Origin: Gallionella sp.
GTDB lineage: Bacteria; Pseudomonadota; Gammaproteobacteria; Burkholderiales; Gallionellaceae
Reading direction: 5' to 3'
Length of the DNA: 46,844 nt
Assembly (NCBI GenBank): GCA_030700315.1
Contig: JAUYJO010000213.1
Coordinates: 1-46,844, forward strand
The notes below the pieces were generated by a model. It searched no databases, had not been told where the DNA came from, and was given only the letters and a program-made list of their open reading frames with translations. Shown here in pieces: positions 24,138 through 31,490 of the stretch (positions are counted from its first letter, which is position 1; each line of letters starts with the position of its first letter). The position numbers and the translations under genes are program-made.

Positions 24138-24178
24138 GAGAGCAGATACCTTAATTGTTACAGGCTCAGCGCAAATTA

Positions 24179-24493
24179 TTACAGGCCTAAAACAAAATCC
24201 ACCAGTGCCTCAGCATCGGCCTGGCTGATCTTCGGGCTTGCCGGCATAGGCATCGGCCCCCATACACCGCCGCCGCCCTTGATTACTTTGGTAGCCAGCT
24301 TGGCCTTGGCAGTAGCGTCACCTTTGTACTTCTTGGAGATGTCGCCAAACGCTGGGCCAACCACTTTCTTGTCAAGTGCATGGCAGGCGGTGCAGTTGTT
24401 CTTCTTTGCCAAGTCTGGCATCTCGGCTGCCAGTGCGCTACCTGCAACCATCAAGCCTGCTGCTGCAACCATGCTTACGATAATAGATTTCAT
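24179..24493 (-). CDS. Small periplasmic class I cytochrome c (paralogue of 22479)
   Basis: This 104-residue protein has a signal peptide (MVAAAGLMVAGSALAAE) and one CTACH haem site in KKNNCTACHALDKKVVGPAF. The Met ligand is probably in WGPMPMPASP. GGAGAG precedes the start codon and a strong terminator follows. It is similar in length and pattern to the cytochrome at 22479, so the pair probably arose by duplication and may serve the same or successive steps of electron transfer in the periplasm. Confidence 0.92.
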   Translation of the reverse strand: MKSIIVSMVAAAGLMVAGSALAAEMPDLAKKNNCTACHALDKKVVGPAFGDISKKYKGDATAKAKLATKVIKGGGGVWGPMPMPASPKISQADAEALVDFVLGL

Positions 24494-24811
24494 GTTCTCT
24501 CCGTTTTTTGTGATTTAAGATAATCTTAAGATATGTGAAGGTATTGCCTTCGCTATCGATTCTAAACAACTCCGCCCACTTTGCCAATAAACTTTTGGAT
24601 GGCAAGGGAATAACGCGGCTCTATCGCGCGGCGTTGACAGCTTATTTCAGGGGCAGCGCATATTTTGCCAGAATCTTGCGATTCGCCTCGCTAATCTGTG
24701 GGCCGGCTGTATTTTGTCGGCTGCATGGCAGGCAAGGCGATTGCTCTTCCAGGCTGTGCGAGGAATCGCGCTGGGTGAGCGCATCGTGAACCGCCCTGTG
24801 CCAGCTAAAAA
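24494..24811 (-). other. Intergenic region with a possible decayed reading frame
   Basis: No intact gene or known repeat is seen. On the minus strand about 55 codons stay open up to a stop at 24642-24644 and end in AGPQISEANRKILAKYALPLK less its last residue, a protein-like sequence with a nearby CLPCS. It has no start codon. It could be the tail of a lost cytochrome-like gene, or chance. Confidence 0.3.
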
Positions 24812-25621
24812 CTACGGCAACGACTTCGCGAGACGGAAACCGATGGTGCTGAAACGGTAAATAGATTCGCTTCCGCCGCGTTTGGTCGCACGCTGAAGAA
24901 AGCTCCAGGAGCCGCCACGGGGCACATGGAGTGAGCCCTCATCTTGCCACGCACTGCCATCGGTTGGCGCGCCAGTGTAATTTTCGTGATAACTGTCTTC
25001 CACCCACTCCCACACATTGCCGCTCATGTCGTGCAGGCCGAAGGCATTGGCCTGCTTGGTTGCGACCGGGTTGGTCATCTTGCCGCTGTTGCCCGCCGGG
25101 GTCGCCAGCCCGCCATACCAGCTAACGCTATCCGGGTTGTCGCCGCCGCAGTAGCGGTGTGAGCCGCCCGCGCGGCAGGAGTATTCCCATTCCGCTTCGC
25201 TCGGCAGCCGGTATTGTTTGCCGGTCTTGTCGTTGAGCTTCTGGATGAAGGCCTGCGCATCTTTCCAGCTCACCATCTCCACCGGGCAATTATCGCCGCA
25301 ACTGGCAAACTTGCTGGGGTTGTCGCCCATGATGGCTTTCCACTGTCCTTGCGTGACTTCGGTCTTGCCCAATGCAAAGCTCTTGGCGAGGGTGACGCGA
25401 TGTACCGGCTTCTCGTTGGCATCGCCATCGTTCGAGCCCATGTCGAAACTGCCTGCCGGAATCACCACCATTTCCGGGCACTCGGCGCATTCCTTGAGGC
25501 TGTTACCGGCGACCACACTGGCGCCGCTGATTTCTTTCTCGACCGGCTTGCTGTCATTTTTGGCGTAGGCCTGAAACGGGCACAATGCCAGCACCACCAG
25601 AAAAATTCTTAACTTGCTCAC
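24812..25621 (-). CDS. Secreted formylglycine-generating-enzyme-like (SUMF1 fold) protein
   Basis: This 269-residue protein has an N-terminal signal peptide (LRIFLVVLALCPFQAYA) and the SUMF1/FGE-sulfatase fold: VIPAGSFDMGSNDGDANEKP, TEVTQGQWKAIMG, YRLPSEAEWEYSCRAG, GLHDMSGNVWEWVEDSY and VPRGGSWSF, ending GFRLAKSLP. In genuine formylglycine-generating enzymes the RGGSW strand is followed by the catalytic cysteines; here it continues SFLQRATKRGG with none. It is thus unlikely to modify sulfatases and is more probably a binding or structural family member. Role unknown. Confidence 0.85.
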   Translation of the reverse strand: MSKLRIFLVVLALCPFQAYAKNDSKPVEKEISGASVVAGNSLKECAECPEMVVIPAGSFDMGSNDGDANEKPVHRVTLAKSFALGKTEVTQGQWKAIMGDNPSKFASCGDNCPVEMVSWKDAQAFIQKLNDKTGKQYRLPSEAEWEYSCRAGGSHRYCGGDNPDSVSWYGGLATPAGNSGKMTNPVATKQANAFGLHDMSGNVWEWVEDSYHENYTGAPTDGSAWQDEGSLHVPRGGSWSFLQRATKRGGSESIYRFSTIGFRLAKSLP

Positions 25622-25836
25622 TTTGCGCTCCTGTGTATCAATGTTGCAGCATTTAATCCTTATGGATTATCTGGGTTCATGGTTGCATGGTCATGGTGTT
25701 AGCTGCATCCGGTTATTTTACCCCAGTTTGAATCGCATCCTTATGGACAGAACAAAAGTGAGTAACACATGCCAAGGTGGTAGAATCGAAAAATATATTG
25801 CACCGATAAGTGGCGCTCAATTTCCGGACTTGCCGA

Positions 25837-26937
25837 ATGACTGATATAGCATCAATACAAAGCATCGTTGCCGAAATCCGTGCCGGGCGCATGGTTGTGC
25901 TGGTGGACGAGGAAGACCGCGAAAATGAAGGCGACCTGGTATTTGCCGCCGAATTCGTCACCCCGGAAATGATCAATTTCATGGCCAAACATGGCCGCGG
26001 TTTGATCTGCCTGACGTTGACGCAGGCGCATTGCCAGCAGTTGAATTTGCCGTTGATGGTGCGCGACAACGGCTCGCCGCTCGGCACCAACTTCACCTTG
26101 TCCATCGAGGCGGCATCGGGCGTGACCACCGGTATTTCGGCGGCCGACCGCGCGCGCACTATCCAGGCGGCGGCCAACCGTAACGCGCGGCCTTCCGACC
26201 TCGTGCAACCCGGTCATATCTTCCCGCTGATGGCGCAAAACGGCGGGGTGCTGGTGCGCGCCGGTCATACCGAGGCGGGCTGCGATCTGGCGCAACTGGC
26301 CGGGCTGATGCCGGCGGCGGTGATTTGCGAAATCCTCAAGGATGACGGCGAGATGGCGCGCCTGCCGGATTTGATCGAATTCGCCAAGCAGCACGGGCTC
26401 AAGATCGGCACGATCGCCAGCCTGATCGAATACCGCAACCATAACGAAAAACTGGTCGAACGCGTGGCGCAACGCAGTGTGCAGACGGCTTACGGCCTGC
26501 TCGACTTGTTCACCTATCTGGACAAGACCACGCAGCGCGTCCACCTGGCGTTGTGCAAGGGCGAGATTCGCCCAGATGTCGAAACCCTGGTGCGCGTGCA
26601 CGAGCCGCTGTCGGTGATGGATTTTCTCGAACAGGTCGATTATTCGCATTCCACCAGCGTGCATGATGTGCTGAAAAAAATCAGCCAGTCCCCGTGCGGC
26701 GTGCTGGTGCTGATGCACCACGGGGAAACTTCGCAGGACTTGCTGACGCGCGCTGCGGCAACCCGGGAGGCGCATCCGGTGTTGCGCTGGGATCCGCGCA
26801 GCTACGGCATCGGCGCGCAAATCCTGCGCGACCTCGGTGTGGGCAAGATGTGCCTGCTGGGCACGCCGCGCAAGCTGCCGAGCATGACCGGCTTTGGCCT
26901 GGAAGTTGTAGGTTATTGCCAATCCAAGGAGAAATAG
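25837..26937 (+). CDS. ribB: 3,4-dihydroxy-2-butanone-4-phosphate synthase with degenerate GTP-cyclohydrolase-II-like domain (RibBX)
   Basis: This 366-residue protein is in the riboflavin pathway. The N-terminal RibB domain (about residues 1-200) is intact, with VLVDEEDRENEGDLVFAAE and GHIFPLMAQNGGVLVRAGHT, and makes the four-carbon precursor from ribulose-5-phosphate. The C-terminal part aligns in position with GTP cyclohydrolase II but lacks the zinc-binding cysteine cluster (the usual ECLTGD...RCDCG region), although DPRSYGIGAQILRDLGV near the end is still recognisable. This matches the RibBX type known from several proteobacteria. A separate functional ribA should exist elsewhere. It is followed at once by ribH. 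Start chosen at ATG 25837, not the upstream GTG. Confidence 0.9.
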   Translation: MTDIASIQSIVAEIRAGRMVVLVDEEDRENEGDLVFAAEFVTPEMINFMAKHGRGLICLTLTQAHCQQLNLPLMVRDNGSPLGTNFTLSIEAASGVTTGISAADRARTIQAAANRNARPSDLVQPGHIFPLMAQNGGVLVRAGHTEAGCDLAQLAGLMPAAVICEILKDDGEMARLPDLIEFAKQHGLKIGTIASLIEYRNHNEKLVERVAQRSVQTAYGLLDLFTYLDKTTQRVHLALCKGEIRPDVETLVRVHEPLSVMDFLEQVDYSHSTSVHDVLKKISQSPCGVLVLMHHGETSQDLLTRAAATREAHPVLRWDPRSYGIGAQILRDLGVGKMCLLGTPRKLPSMTGFGLEVVGYCQSKEK

Positions 26938-27390
26938 ATGAAAGAAATCGAAAAGGATCACAACGGCAGCGGATTGCGCATCGGCATCGTGCAAAGCCGT
27001 TTCAACCCGGAAGTGTGCGAAGGCCTGCTCGGCGCGTGCCGCGCGCAACTGGCGCAGCAGGGGGTCGCGGAAGACGACATTACGCTGGCCACGGTGCCGG
27101 GCGCATTGGAAATTCCGCTGGCGCTGTTGAGCATGGCGGAAAGTGAAAAATTTGACGCGCTGATCGCGCTGGGCGCGGTGATACGCGGCGATACCTATCA
27201 TTTCGAGGTGGTGTCGAACGAATCGGCGCGCTGTGTGAATGAGGTCCAATTGTCCTGCGGCGTGCCGGTGGCCAATGCGATTTTGACTACCGATACCGAC
27301 GAGCAGGCCATCGCGCGCATGCATGTCAAGGGTGGCGAAGCCGCGCTGGTGGCCATCGAGATGGCCAATCTGCTGCGTGATCTGGTGTGA
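26938..27390 (+). CDS. ribH: 6,7-dimethyl-8-ribityllumazine synthase
   Basis: This 150-residue enzyme condenses the RibB product with the pyrimidine intermediate to form lumazine. Conserved features are the [14 protein letters not shown] substrate loop, the [11 protein letters not shown] turn, [19 protein letters not shown] with the catalytic His, and [11 protein letters not shown]. The ATG directly follows the ribBX stop (which ends AGAAATAG), with AAGGAG upstream. The stop overlaps the nusB GTG start. Length is standard. Confidence 0.96.
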   Translation: MKEIEKDHNGSGLRIGIVQSRFNPEVCEGLLGACRAQLAQQGVAEDDITLATVPGALEIPLALLSMAESEKFDALIALGAVIRGDTYHFEVVSNESARCVNEVQLSCGVPVANAILTTDTDEQAIARMHVKGGEAALVAIEMANLLRDLV

Positions 27391-27914
27391 GTAACTTGGG
27401 CATGAGCAACTTGGGCGCGAGCGACTCGGGTACAAGCGACTCGGGCGCAACCAGCACGGTCGGCGGCCATGAAGTGAAAAAAGCCCCGGGCAGAAGCCCG
27501 CGCCACCGTGCGCGCGAATTGGCTTTGCAGGGCATTTATCAATGGCGCGTCACTGCGGGCGATAGGGCGCAGATCGAAAAACAGATTTTCGCCGAAAAAA
27601 ATCTCGGCCGCTTCGACAAGGAATTATTTTCCAAATTGCTGTGCGGTACACTGGATCAGCACGCAACCATCGAGGCGCTGCTCGCCCCGCATCTCGACCG
27701 GCCATTGACAGAGCTCAGCCCGGTGGAATTTTCCGTGCTGCTGCTGGGGGCGTTCGAGTTATCGCAACACCTCGAAGTGCCCTACAAAGTCGTCATCAAC
27801 GAAGCGGTGGAACTGGCCAAAACCTTTGGTGGCACCGACGGCCACAAATATGTCAACGGTGTGCTCGACAAGCTGGCGCCGCAGGTGCGACAGGTGGAGT
27901 TTTCGGCGCGCTGA
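27387..27914 (+). CDS. nusB: Transcription antitermination factor NusB with repeat-bearing N-terminal extension
   Basis: This 175-residue protein joins NusE and boxA RNA in rRNA antitermination. The core starts at about residue 37 with [17 protein letters not shown] and includes [32 protein letters not shown], quoted here only as landmarks ([11 protein letters not shown] and [11 protein letters not shown]). The first 21 residues are four units of the form S(N/D)(L/S)GX from a 15 bp tandem repeat and are absent from normal NusB. The GTG start overlaps the ribH stop; a start at the ATG at 27402 is possible and would drop one unit. Confidence 0.93.
   Translation: MSNLGMSNLGASDSGTSDSGATSTVGGHEVKKAPGRSPRHRARELALQGIYQWRVTAGDRAQIEKQIFAEKNLGRFDKELFSKLLCGTLDQHATIEALLAPHLDRPLTELSPVEFSVLLLGAFELSQHLEVPYKVVINEAVELAKTFGGTDGHKYVNGVLDKLAPQVRQVEFSAR
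27390..27449 (+). repeat. Four 15 bp tandem units at the start of nusB
   Basis: Units: AGTAACTTGGGCATG, AGCAACTTGGGCGCG, AGCGACTCGGGTACA, AGCGACTCGGGCGCA. Each encodes S-(N/D)-(L/S)-G-X. They lie directly behind the GTG start codon. Confidence 0.92.
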
Positions 27915-27921
27915 ACAGTGA

Positions 27922-27967
27922 ATGTCGGGTTACGCGCAAAAACTGCGCCTAACCCGACCTGCAGGCT
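27922..27967. repeat. Short GTCGGGTTACGC / CCTAACCCGAC palindromic repeat
   Basis: ATGTCGGGTTACGCGCAAAA and TGCGCCTAACCCGACCTGCA form a hairpin between nusB and thiL. Sequence of the same type is embedded in the hybrid kinase gene at 41228-41304. Confidence 0.6.
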
Positions 27968-28000
27968 AACGGCTGGTGGCTACCTATCCATACTGATCCC

Positions 28001-29050
28001 ATGTCCGAATTCGACCTGATCCGCCGCTATTTCACTCGTGCCACGCCCGGTGCATTGCTCGGTGTGGGCGACGATGCCGCGCTGCTGCAAGCGAGTGAAG
28101 GCAATGTGCTGGCGGTGTCCACGGACATGCTGGTTTGCGGCACGCACTTTTTGTCCGATGCCGACCCGTTTTTGCTGGGGCACAAGGCTCTCGCGGTGAA
28201 TCTGTCCGATCTGGCGGCGATGGGCGCCGCGCCGCGCTGGGCGACGCTGGCCATCGCCTTGCCCGCTGCGGACGAGATGTGGCTGGCGCAATTCAGCGCG
28301 GGTTTTTTTGCGCTGGCCGACCAGCACGGCGTGGAGCTGGTCGGCGGCGACACCACGCGCGGCCCGCTCAATCTATGCGTGAGCATTTTCGGCGAAGTGC
28401 CCGCACAACAGGCGTTGCGCCGCAGCGGCGCGCAAATCGGCGATGACATCTGGGTGTCGGGATGCCTCGGCGGCGCGGCACTGGCACTGGCGCATCTGCA
28501 AGGCCGCATCGCCTTGTCCGAAGCCGAACTTGCCGCCTGTCTGCCTGCCCTGCATCAACCACAACCGCGCGTGGCGCTGGGGCTGGTGTTGCGCGGCATC
28601 GCCAGCAGCGCAATCGACATTTCCGACGGCTTGCTCGCCGATCTCGGGCATATCCTCGAAGCCTCGCAGGCAGGCGCGGAAATCGAGTTCGCCGCGCTGC
28701 CGGTTTCTGCGGTGTTGCAGGCGTGCCAGACTCCTCCCCTGATAAAACAACTAGCCATTCGACTAGGTCATCAAGAAACGATGACCAAGTCGCTGGTTAT
28801 GATAAGGGGAGGCCGGGAGGGGTTTGGTGTTGAATTTTTTCACCAGCTTATCTTATCCGGCGGCGACGATTACGAATTGTGCTTTACCGCACCTGCCGCG
28901 CAGCACGCAGAATTATCAAATATTTCCGCGCGGCTCGATCTGCCGCTGACCCGCATCGGAAAAATTGTCGCCGGGCGTGGCTGTATCGTGCGCGATGCGT
29001 CAGGCAATCCGCTCGACATCGAGACTGGCGGCTATGACCACTTCCGCTGA
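28001..29050 (+). CDS. thiL: Thiamine-monophosphate kinase with an in-frame repeat insertion
   Basis: This 349-residue enzyme phosphorylates thiamine monophosphate to the diphosphate. The N-terminal [11 protein letters not shown] and [12 protein letters not shown], then [35 protein letters not shown] and [14 protein letters not shown], are all family landmarks. Between the [10 protein letters not shown] strand and SGGDDYEL a stretch of about 33 residues is encoded by dispersed repeats (family H split by element X, 28731-28823). Homologues have only a short loop there, so the insert probably forms a surface extension. All key motifs are intact, and the gene overlaps pgpA by 17 bases. Confidence 0.93.
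   Translation: MSEFDLIRRYFTRATPGALLGVGDDAALLQASEGNVLAVSTDMLVCGTHFLSDADPFLLGHKALAVNLSDLAAMGAAPRWATLAIALPAADEMWLAQFSAGFFALADQHGVELVGGDTTRGPLNLCVSIFGEVPAQQALRRSGAQIGDDIWVSGCLGGAALALAHLQGRIALSEAELAACLPALHQPQPRVALGLVLRGIASSAIDISDGLLADLGHILEASQAGAEIEFAALPVSAVLQACQTPPLIKQLAIRLGHQETMTKSLVMIRGGREGFGVEFFHQLILSGGDDYELCFTAPAAQHAELSNISARLDLPLTRIGKIVAGRGCIVRDASGNPLDIETGGYDHFR
28731..28823 (+). repeat. Family H repeat split by element X inside thiL
   Basis: CTCCTCCCCTGA (28731-28742) and GATAAGGGGAGGCCGGGAGG (from 28801) are the halves of a unit that is continuous at 31198-31232 (CTCCTCCCCTGACAAGGGGA onward). Element X lies exactly between them. Confidence 0.85.
28743..28800 (+). repeat. Element X, copy 3, translated within thiL
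   Basis: It runs TAAAACAACTAGCC to GCTGGTTAT with apical stem TCATC/GATGA, a compensated variant of GCTGC/GCAGC. It is read in the frame AAA-CAA-CTA-GCC and gives [19 protein letters not shown] in ThiL. Confidence 0.9.
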
Positions 29051-29537
29051 ACTGCTCGTCAAACCCGGCTGGCGGTTTTTGCTGAGCCATCCGGCGCACC
29101 TGCTGTCGCTCGGCTTCGGCAGCGGCCTGGCGCGCAAGGCGCCCGGCACGTTCGGCACGCTGGCCGCTTTTCCGATTTACTGGGTTCTCGCACCGCGCCT
29201 GACGGACTGGCAGTTCCTCATCGTGTTGGCAGGCGCATTCGCCGTCGGCGTGTGGGTGTGCGGCATCACCGGCAAAGCTCTGGGAGTCGCCGATTACGGC
29301 GGCATCGTATGGGACGAGATCGTGGCCTTTCTGCTGGTGCTGCTCTTCACCCCGCCCGGCTGGGACTGGGCGCTGCTGGCCTTCGCGCTGTTCCGTTTTT
29401 TCGACATCGTCAAGCCGCCACCGATCCGTTATTTCGACAGCAACTGGCACGGCGGGCTGGGCGTGATGTTCGATGATCTGCTCGCCGCCGGTTATGCCCT
29501 GCTGTGTTTGGCTGTCATCAAGAGCGTTCTGCAGTGA
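29034..29537 (+). CDS. pgpA: Phosphatidylglycerophosphatase A
   Basis: This 167-residue membrane protein removes the phosphate from phosphatidylglycerophosphate in phospholipid synthesis. It shows [33 protein letters not shown] with the catalytic acidic residues, and [17 protein letters not shown] with [16 protein letters not shown] near the C-terminus, plus several hydrophobic segments. I chose the ATG at 29034; it overlaps the thiL end by 17 bases, as is common for thiL-pgpA. Its stop overlaps the start of the nuclease gene (TGATGA). Confidence 0.94.
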   Translation: MTTSAELLVKPGWRFLLSHPAHLLSLGFGSGLARKAPGTFGTLAAFPIYWVLAPRLTDWQFLIVLAGAFAVGVWVCGITGKALGVADYGGIVWDEIVAFLLVLLFTPPGWDWALLAFALFRFFDIVKPPPIRYFDSNWHGGLGVMFDDLLAAGYALLCLAVIKSVLQ

Positions 29538-30199
29538 TGAGCCGCTTGCGCTGCCTGGCCTATGTTCTGCTGCTTGTCGGCGGCCCGGCAGAAGCGGCGG
29601 AATTCTCCGGCAAGGTGATCGCCGTGCTGGATGGCGATACGCTGCTGGTGCAGCGCAGCGGGAAGCCCGTGAAAGTGCGCCTCGCCGAGATGGATGCGCC
29701 GGAAAAAGCGCAGCCTTATGGGGCCGCGTCGCAGAAATCGCTGGCCGAACTGGTGATGGGCCAACAGATAAGAGTGGCCGTTCGCGCGGTAGATAATTAC
29801 GGGCGGCTGATCGCCACCGTGCGTGCGAACGGGATCAACGCCAATCACGAGCAAGTGCGGCGCGGCATGGCATGGGAATATTCGCGCTTCCACAGCAACC
29901 GCGAATTGATGGCGTTACAGCGCGAAGCCCAGCAGGCCAGGCGCGGGTTATGGGCAGGAGAAAATGCCGTTGAGCCGTCGCAATGGCGCAAGCAGCACCC
30001 GACCACCGCGCAACCGCTGCCGGTGGTTGCGTCAACCGCTGCCACTGCGGCAGGCGCCGCTTGCGGCGGCAAGAAATATTGCGCGCAAATGTCTTCATGC
30101 GCGGAAGCCCGGCATTATCTGCTGCGCTGCGGTCTCAAGACACTGGACGGCAACAGCGACGGCGTGCCCTGCGAGAATTTGTGCAACAGCGTGAAGTGA
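29537..30199 (+). CDS. Secreted thermonuclease-like protein with C-terminal Excalibur-type domain
   Basis: This 220-residue protein has a signal peptide (RCLAYVLLLVGGPAEAAEF) followed by a staphylococcal-nuclease fold (about residues 22-150): VIAVLDGDTLLVQRSGKPVK, VRLAEMDAPEKAQPYG, and VRRGMAWEYSRFH, with Asp, Arg and Glu residues at the usual catalytic positions. The last 45 residues (CGGKKYCAQMSSCAEA and LDGNSDGVPCENLC) match the small calcium-binding Excalibur type, with a DxNxDGxxCE loop. The start overlaps the pgpA stop. It probably cuts nucleic acid outside the cytoplasm. Confidence 0.88.
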   Translation: MSRLRCLAYVLLLVGGPAEAAEFSGKVIAVLDGDTLLVQRSGKPVKVRLAEMDAPEKAQPYGAASQKSLAELVMGQQIRVAVRAVDNYGRLIATVRANGINANHEQVRRGMAWEYSRFHSNRELMALQREAQQARRGLWAGENAVEPSQWRKQHPTTAQPLPVVASTAATAAGAACGGKKYCAQMSSCAEARHYLLRCGLKTLDGNSDGVPCENLCNSVK

Positions 30200-30284
30200 C
30201 CGTGTGTGGGCAGCGGTGTGCCAAGTTTGAGCGCGCCCACTTACAAGTTAAATCATGCCAAAACATGACAAGAATTGTGCCGTT

Positions 30285-30575
30285 GTAGGCCGGAAAAGCG
30301 CAGCGCCTTCCGACACCTTCATGTCGGATAACGCTGCGCTCATCGCCGTGTGGTTAGCAGCAGTTTATGCGGCAAGATGCTTTGGAGTATACTTTTCCCG
30401 GTGTCGTTATTCGTTAACGTGAAATTCGCGTAGCGGTTCGTTCGCCTGGCTCCGCCCCCCTCGCTTCGCTCTCCCCGCTTGCGGGAGAGGATTGAGGAGA
30501 GGGAGAGCGTAGCGAGGGTTCCGGGCATGGCGAGTTTAATTATCAGGGGGGTGGCTTCTCGCCATGCCCGTTAGG
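30285..30575. repeat. Intergenic repeats: family G-like unit and family C copy 5
   Basis: In the 30200-30628 gap, GTAGGCCGGAAAAGCGCAGC to GATAACGCTGCGCTCATCG (30285-30341) is a family G-like palindrome. From 30414 a complete family C copy runs GTTAACGTGAAATTCGCG to CTCGCCATGCCCGTTAGG without element X, giving the uninterrupted reference for the 1547 and 19312 copies. A GCAAACCGTGGTCTCC fragment follows at 30583. Confidence 0.75.
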
Positions 30576-30628
30576 CCAGCAAACCGTGGTCTCCTGATTG
30601 TAATGCGCAGCAGACTGGGGCATGTGCA

Positions 30629-30904
30629 ATGATGAAGTTCGAGTGGGATACCGCAAAGGCTGAGGCGAACGTGCGCAAGCATGGCGTATCGTTCGACGAA
30701 GCGGGATCGGCGTTCCTCGACCAACTCGCGCTCTCCGGCACGGATCCCGATCACTCGATGGGCGAGCCGCGCTACATTACCTTCGGAATGTCCGGCTTGG
30801 GACGATTGCTCGCGGTCTTCCACACTCATCGCCCCGGAATCATCCGCATCATCAGCGCACGCCGTGTCACCCGTGCAGAAAGGAAACTTTATGAAGAAAA
30901 TTAA
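30629..30904 (+). CDS. brnT: BrnT-type ribonuclease toxin
   Basis: This 91-residue protein matches the BrnT toxin family (RelE-like fold). The N-terminal KFEWDTAKAEANVRKHGVSF is the family signature, and RIISARRVTRAERKLYEEN closes the protein with the conserved basic residues. A second ATG one codon on is equally possible. It overlaps the following gene by 14 bases, as expected for a toxin-antitoxin pair with the toxin gene first. BrnT blocks translation by RNA cleavage and is neutralised by BrnA. Confidence 0.88.
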   Translation: MMKFEWDTAKAEANVRKHGVSFDEAGSAFLDQLALSGTDPDHSMGEPRYITFGMSGLGRLLAVFHTHRPGIIRIISARRVTRAERKLYEEN

Positions 30905-31136
30905 AGACGAAATGCGCGCAGAGTACAAGCGCACCGATTTCACCAAACTCGAACGCGGCAAGTTCTACAAAGAGGTTGCAAAGGGAACATCCGTGGTCCT
31001 GCTAAATCCGGCAATCGCAAAAGCATTCCCGACTTCGGAAGCCGTAAATGCAGCCTTGCTCGGGTTGCTTACGCTCACTGAACAGACTGCCCGCATAACA
31101 GGCGGCGCAAAGCGAACAACGCGCAAACAGGCGTAG
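30891..31136 (+). CDS. BrnA-type antitoxin (putative)
   Basis: This 81-residue protein is encoded directly behind and overlapping brnT, with AAAGGAAACTTT as ribosome site. Its sequence (KGTSVVLLNPAIAKAFPTSE, then AVNAALLGLLTLTEQTARI) suggests a small DNA-binding protein of ribbon-helix-helix type, which would also repress the operon. The assignment rests mainly on position, size and the presence of brnT. Confidence 0.7.
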   Translation: MKKIKDEMRAEYKRTDFTKLERGKFYKEVAKGTSVVLLNPAIAKAFPTSEAVNAALLGLLTLTEQTARITGGAKRTTRKQA

Positions 31137-31197
31137 ATACTGCGCTGGCTGCGGGGTGCGATTTAATGCGAACCTGGCCCATTTCGGCCACTGCTTT

Positions 31198-31467
31198 TCT
31201 CCTCCCCTGACAAGGGGAGGCCGGGAGGGGTTAAGGCTGCAAGCCAAGCGTGGCGTGGCCTTCAGCCAGAAGCAAACCTCCTCCAACTCCCCCTTGTCAG
31301 GGGGAGAGCGAAGCACCGACTACGCGATCGATTTAATCTGCGTTTCCTTAGCACGTCATGCCGGCGCAGGCCGGTATCCAGCGTTTTTATCAAATATGCC
31401 GTTGTTTTTGTCCGTGCAATGCACGGGCCATTCAACTGACTGGATACCGGCCTGCACCAGCATGACG
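31198..31467. repeat. Intergenic repeats: family H copy and family I element
   Basis: Family H occurs uninterrupted at 31198-31232, with an inverted partner CTCCCCCTTGTCAGGGGGAG at 31287-31306. The family I element at 31354-31467 has imperfect 28 bp terminal inverted repeats, starting CGTCATGCCGGCGCAGGCCG and ending GGCCTGCACCAGCATGACG. It has the form of a small non-autonomous element (114 bp). Nothing else is seen in the 31137-31490 gap. Confidence 0.75.
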
Positions 31468-31490
31468 AAACCTGAATGATTGATCTCTAA

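Noticed and set aside
25622-25836. FMN riboswitch upstream of ribBX
   Set aside because: The usual conserved RFN blocks could not be found; the segment holds only a family A fragment and ordinary sequence.
25852-27450. 532-codon minus-strand frame across ribBX and ribH
   Set aside because: It crosses two well-supported genes and reads as His/Arg/Gln-rich shadow sequence.
31354-31467. Insertion sequence
   Set aside because: Terminal inverted repeats are present but the 114 bp element encodes nothing; kept as a small repeat element.
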